Origin: Bacillus vallismortis
GTDB lineage: Bacteria; Bacillota; Bacilli; Bacillales; Bacillaceae
Length of the DNA stretch: 64,000 nucleotides
Reading direction: 5' to 3'
NCBI RefSeq assembly: GCF_040784915.1
Contig: NZ_CP160797.1
Coordinates: forward strand, 697,001-761,000
The number at the start of each line of letters is the position of its first letter. Position 1 is the stretch's first letter. A program made the position numbers and the translations under genes. This document shows, in pieces, positions 61,794 through 64,000 of the stretch. The notes under the pieces were generated by a model that saw only the letters and a program-made list of their open reading frames with translations, was not told the DNA's origin and did no database searches.

Positions 61794-63523
61794 AAAAAAG
61801 AGTCGCGGGCTGGTACAGACGGATGAAGATTAAGGATAAGCTGTTTGTGTTTCTATCTTTGATTATGGCCGTGTCCTTTCTGTTTGTATACAGCGGGGTG
61901 CAGTACGCCTTTCATGTGTATGATGAGCAGATTTACCGCAAGTCGTCGGAGGTGCTGCGGATGTCTTCTGAAAGGATCGAAGACGAGCTGAAAAAGATAG
62001 AGGATGTGTCATATGAAATCATTACGAACGAACAGATTCAGCGCATCCTGAGCATGCAAAATCGTGATGATACGTACGATCAGTATCAAATGAAGCAGGA
62101 GCTGTGGGATCAGCTGGCGGAATATGCCGGCGATGAAAAGTACATCGATTCCATTCATTTGATTGACGCCCGCGGCTCAGAGTATTCAGCCGGAAGCAGT
62201 TCCTCAGATCTTTTGAAGCAGCAGCAGAAAGAGGTGTTTACACGAGCCAAAGCGAAAAATGGAAGAAATCTTTGGATGACGCTCGGCGGTTCAGATCCTG
62301 TCCTCATTTCAGCGCGGCAGATCAGATCCTATCATCAGCTGAGTTTGAACGGTTTGGGCATGGTGCTGATTCAAGTCAAGGTGAAACAGATGATTCGTGA
62401 TTTGCCAAAGGATTGGGGCGATGCGGTCGGAGACATCATGATCGCCGACCAAGGCGGGAATTTGGTGTACTCGGCACATGCTTCGGTGTTGGCGTCCGAG
62501 GCGGCAAAGGAGACGCTGAAGCACCCTGGTTATGACCTGATAAAAAAGAATGGCAAACGTTACTTTATTTCTTTCCTTCAATCATCCTATCAAAATTGGA
62601 GCTACTATAACGTCATCCCCTTTGATCAGATGTTCGAAAAAATTTCCTTTATGAAAACGGTGATCGGCACGTGTTTTCTCCTGTTTTTCTGTGCGGTTTT
62701 GCTTTTCGGAAGAAAAATCGCCAACAGCATCACGGAGCCGATTGAGCAGCTTGTGTCCGCGATGAAATCGGTGCAGGACGGCGGCATTGAGGCTGGGGTA
62801 TCGCTTTCTCTGCCGGAACATACACAGGATGAGGCCGGCATGCTGAACCGCCATTTTACTGTCATGATGAAACGGATTAACGAGCTTATGGAAGAAAATG
62901 TGGAAAAGCAGCTCATCATTAAAGAAACCGAATTGAAGGCACTGCAAGCCCAGATCAACCCGCACTTTTTATATAATACGCTCGAGTCCATCAATTGGCT
63001 GGCAAAGGCGAATCAGCAAAAGCAAATTTCAAAAATGGTGGAATCGCTCGGCTTTCTGCTGCGAAACAGCATTCATATGAAAAAAGATACAGTGACCATT
63101 CAGGAGGAGGCGGACATCGTTCTTCACTATATGACCATTCAGCGGTTTCGATTTGAAGAGCGCCTGAATTTTACTTTGGATATCGACGAAGAAGTAAAGC
63201 ATTGCCTTATTCCGAAACTGACGCTTCAGCCGCTGGTTGAAAATGCGATTCAATACGCGCTTGAGCCCTTCACCAGGCCGTGCGCCATCCGCCTTCAGGC
63301 GAAAAAAATGAAGAACTGTGCCTGTATTACGGTCGAAGATAACGGTCCCGGCATGGATGAACAGATGCTCGAAACATCGGGCGGAAGAGGAATCGGGCTT
63401 TGGAATATTCGTGAACGCATCAAGCTGACATTCGGAGAGCCGTACGGCTTGCGCATTCATAGTGAGCAAGACAAGGGAACGAGGATTGTGATCACAATAC
63501 CGTGCCGAAATGAGGTGGCGTGA
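61790..63523 (+). CDS. yesM: Sensor histidine kinase YesM (LytS/YpdA-type)
   Basis: 577 residues: membrane helices at about 18-38 and 290-310 enclosing an extracellular sensor domain; HAMP linker (ITEPIEQLVSAMKSV); His_kinase motif QINPHFLYNTLESINWLAK with the phospho-His; ATPase box DNGPGMDEQML and GRGIGLWNIRERI. Pairs with YesN; in B. subtilis the neighbouring genes degrade rhamnogalacturonan, so a pectin-derived cue is likely. Confidence 0.92.
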   Translation: MKKRVAGWYRRMKIKDKLFVFLSLIMAVSFLFVYSGVQYAFHVYDEQIYRKSSEVLRMSSERIEDELKKIEDVSYEIITNEQIQRILSMQNRDDTYDQYQMKQELWDQLAEYAGDEKYIDSIHLIDARGSEYSAGSSSSDLLKQQQKEVFTRAKAKNGRNLWMTLGGSDPVLISARQIRSYHQLSLNGLGMVLIQVKVKQMIRDLPKDWGDAVGDIMIADQGGNLVYSAHASVLASEAAKETLKHPGYDLIKKNGKRYFISFLQSSYQNWSYYNVIPFDQMFEKISFMKTVIGTCFLLFFCAVLLFGRKIANSITEPIEQLVSAMKSVQDGGIEAGVSLSLPEHTQDEAGMLNRHFTVMMKRINELMEENVEKQLIIKETELKALQAQINPHFLYNTLESINWLAKANQQKQISKMVESLGFLLRNSIHMKKDTVTIQEEADIVLHYMTIQRFRFEERLNFTLDIDEEVKHCLIPKLTLQPLVENAIQYALEPFTRPCAIRLQAKKMKNCACITVEDNGPGMDEQMLETSGGRGIGLWNIRERIKLTFGEPYGLRIHSEQDKGTRIVITIPCRNEVA

Positions 63524-64000
63524 TGTATAAGATACTGCTGGCTGATGATGAGAGGATTATTCTTGACGGAATGGCGGGAATCATTGAGTGGGAGGCGCTT
63601 GGCGCTTCATTGATCGGCAAAGCGCAGAACGGGAATGAAGCGTATGACAAGATCTTAAGCAAGCAGCCGGATATTGTCATTACAGACGTGAAAATGCCCG
63701 GTATGGACGGGCTTGAGCTGATTAAGAAGGTGTCAGTCGCCAGTCCGTCGGTTCAATTTATCGTCTTATCCGGGTTTGGAGAGTTTGAGTACGCGAAGGA
63801 AGCCATGAAATACGGGGTAAAGCATTATTTGCTGAAGCCCTGCAATGAACAGCAGATTATCAGCTCGCTGGAGGAGATCATGGCCGAGCTGAAGCAGTTC
63901 GATGTGCGGAAAAAGAGAACCGCTCATCTGAAGCATGAGCTCGATCATATCCGTTCCTTTGCCGCCGATCAATACTTGGAGGGCTTGATCGCCGGTGTAG
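63523..64000 (+). CDS. yesN: AraC-type response regulator YesN, 5' part (cut by window)
   Basis: Receiver domain with LADDE acidic pair, phospho-acceptor Asp in IVITDVKMPGMDGLEL (about residue 55), and Lys in YLLKPCNE. ATG 63523 overlaps the yesM stop (TGATG). The frame is still open at base 64000; the C-terminal AraC DNA-binding domain expected for YesN is outside the window. Confidence 0.93.
   Translation, partial: MYKILLADDERIILDGMAGIIEWEALGASLIGKAQNGNEAYDKILSKQPDIVITDVKMPGMDGLELIKKVSVASPSVQFIVLSGFGEFEYAKEAMKYGVKHYLLKPCNEQQIISSLEEIMAELKQFDVRKKRTAHLKHELDHIRSFAADQYLEGLIAGV

Overview
This window is chromosomal DNA of a Bacillus of the B. subtilis group. The order pur operon, yezC-yecA, yerA-yerB-yerC, yerD, pcrB-pcrA-ligA-camS, opuE, gatCAB, yerO/swrC, dgkB, rlmCD, yeeF-yezG, rapH-phrH, yeeI-yeeK, cotJABC, yesJKLMN is the B. 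subtilis order, and many products look near-identical to the strain 168 proteins as I remember them. Several blocks do not match my memory of strain 168, so this is a different strain or a sister species; I cannot say which.

Layout. (1) 1-9641: 3' part of the purine operon, purC (5' cut off by the window) to purD, tightly packed with overlaps, closed by a strong terminator. (2) 9643-16550: an Lrp-type regulator divergent from an amino-acid permease whose 3' end runs into an antisense DUF2892 gene, then adenine-deaminase-like yerA, lipoprotein yerB, TrpR-like yerC, and convergent yerD. (3) 16798-23044: pcrB, pcrA, ligA, camS. (4) 23070-26230: an accessory patch with an MFS exporter, a frameshifted and truncated serine hydrolase, and two head-to-head fragments of non-ribosomal peptide synthetase (NRPS) genes, the right one running into kinase-like yerI. 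(5) 27278-31052: alkaline phosphatase, sapB, opuE on the minus strand. (6) 31450-41322: gatCAB, the yerO/swrC regulator-pump pair, dgkB, rlmCD.

(7) 41545-57207 is a variable island: a nuclease-helicase (DUF2075) protein, a RapE-like phosphatase with its Phr peptide, an LXG polymorphic toxin with three YezG-type immunity paralogues and a CbrC-family protein, a two-gene unit with a DUF5655/nuclease-like protein, an anchored beta-propeller-like protein, an orphan Cys-containing micro-ORF with its own terminator, a His-rich DUF4396 membrane protein beside a Cys-rich copper-binding protein, a DUF421 protein, a coat-F-like protein, a broken alpha/beta hydrolase, and RapH-PhrH. Two Rap-Phr quorum systems therefore flank a contact-dependent toxin locus. 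(8) 57357-64000: YebC-family yeeI, spore protein yeeK with a 30-bp tandem array, the sigma-E-type cotJ operon, then yesJ, yesK and the yesLMN unit (a CcpA site precedes yesL; yesN is cut by the window end).

The strongest leads for something undescribed are the NRPS relic coupled to yerI, the multi-immunity LXG locus with CbrC, the Phr precursor with a long extra tail, the 49343-50614 gene pair, and the micro-ORF at 51808.
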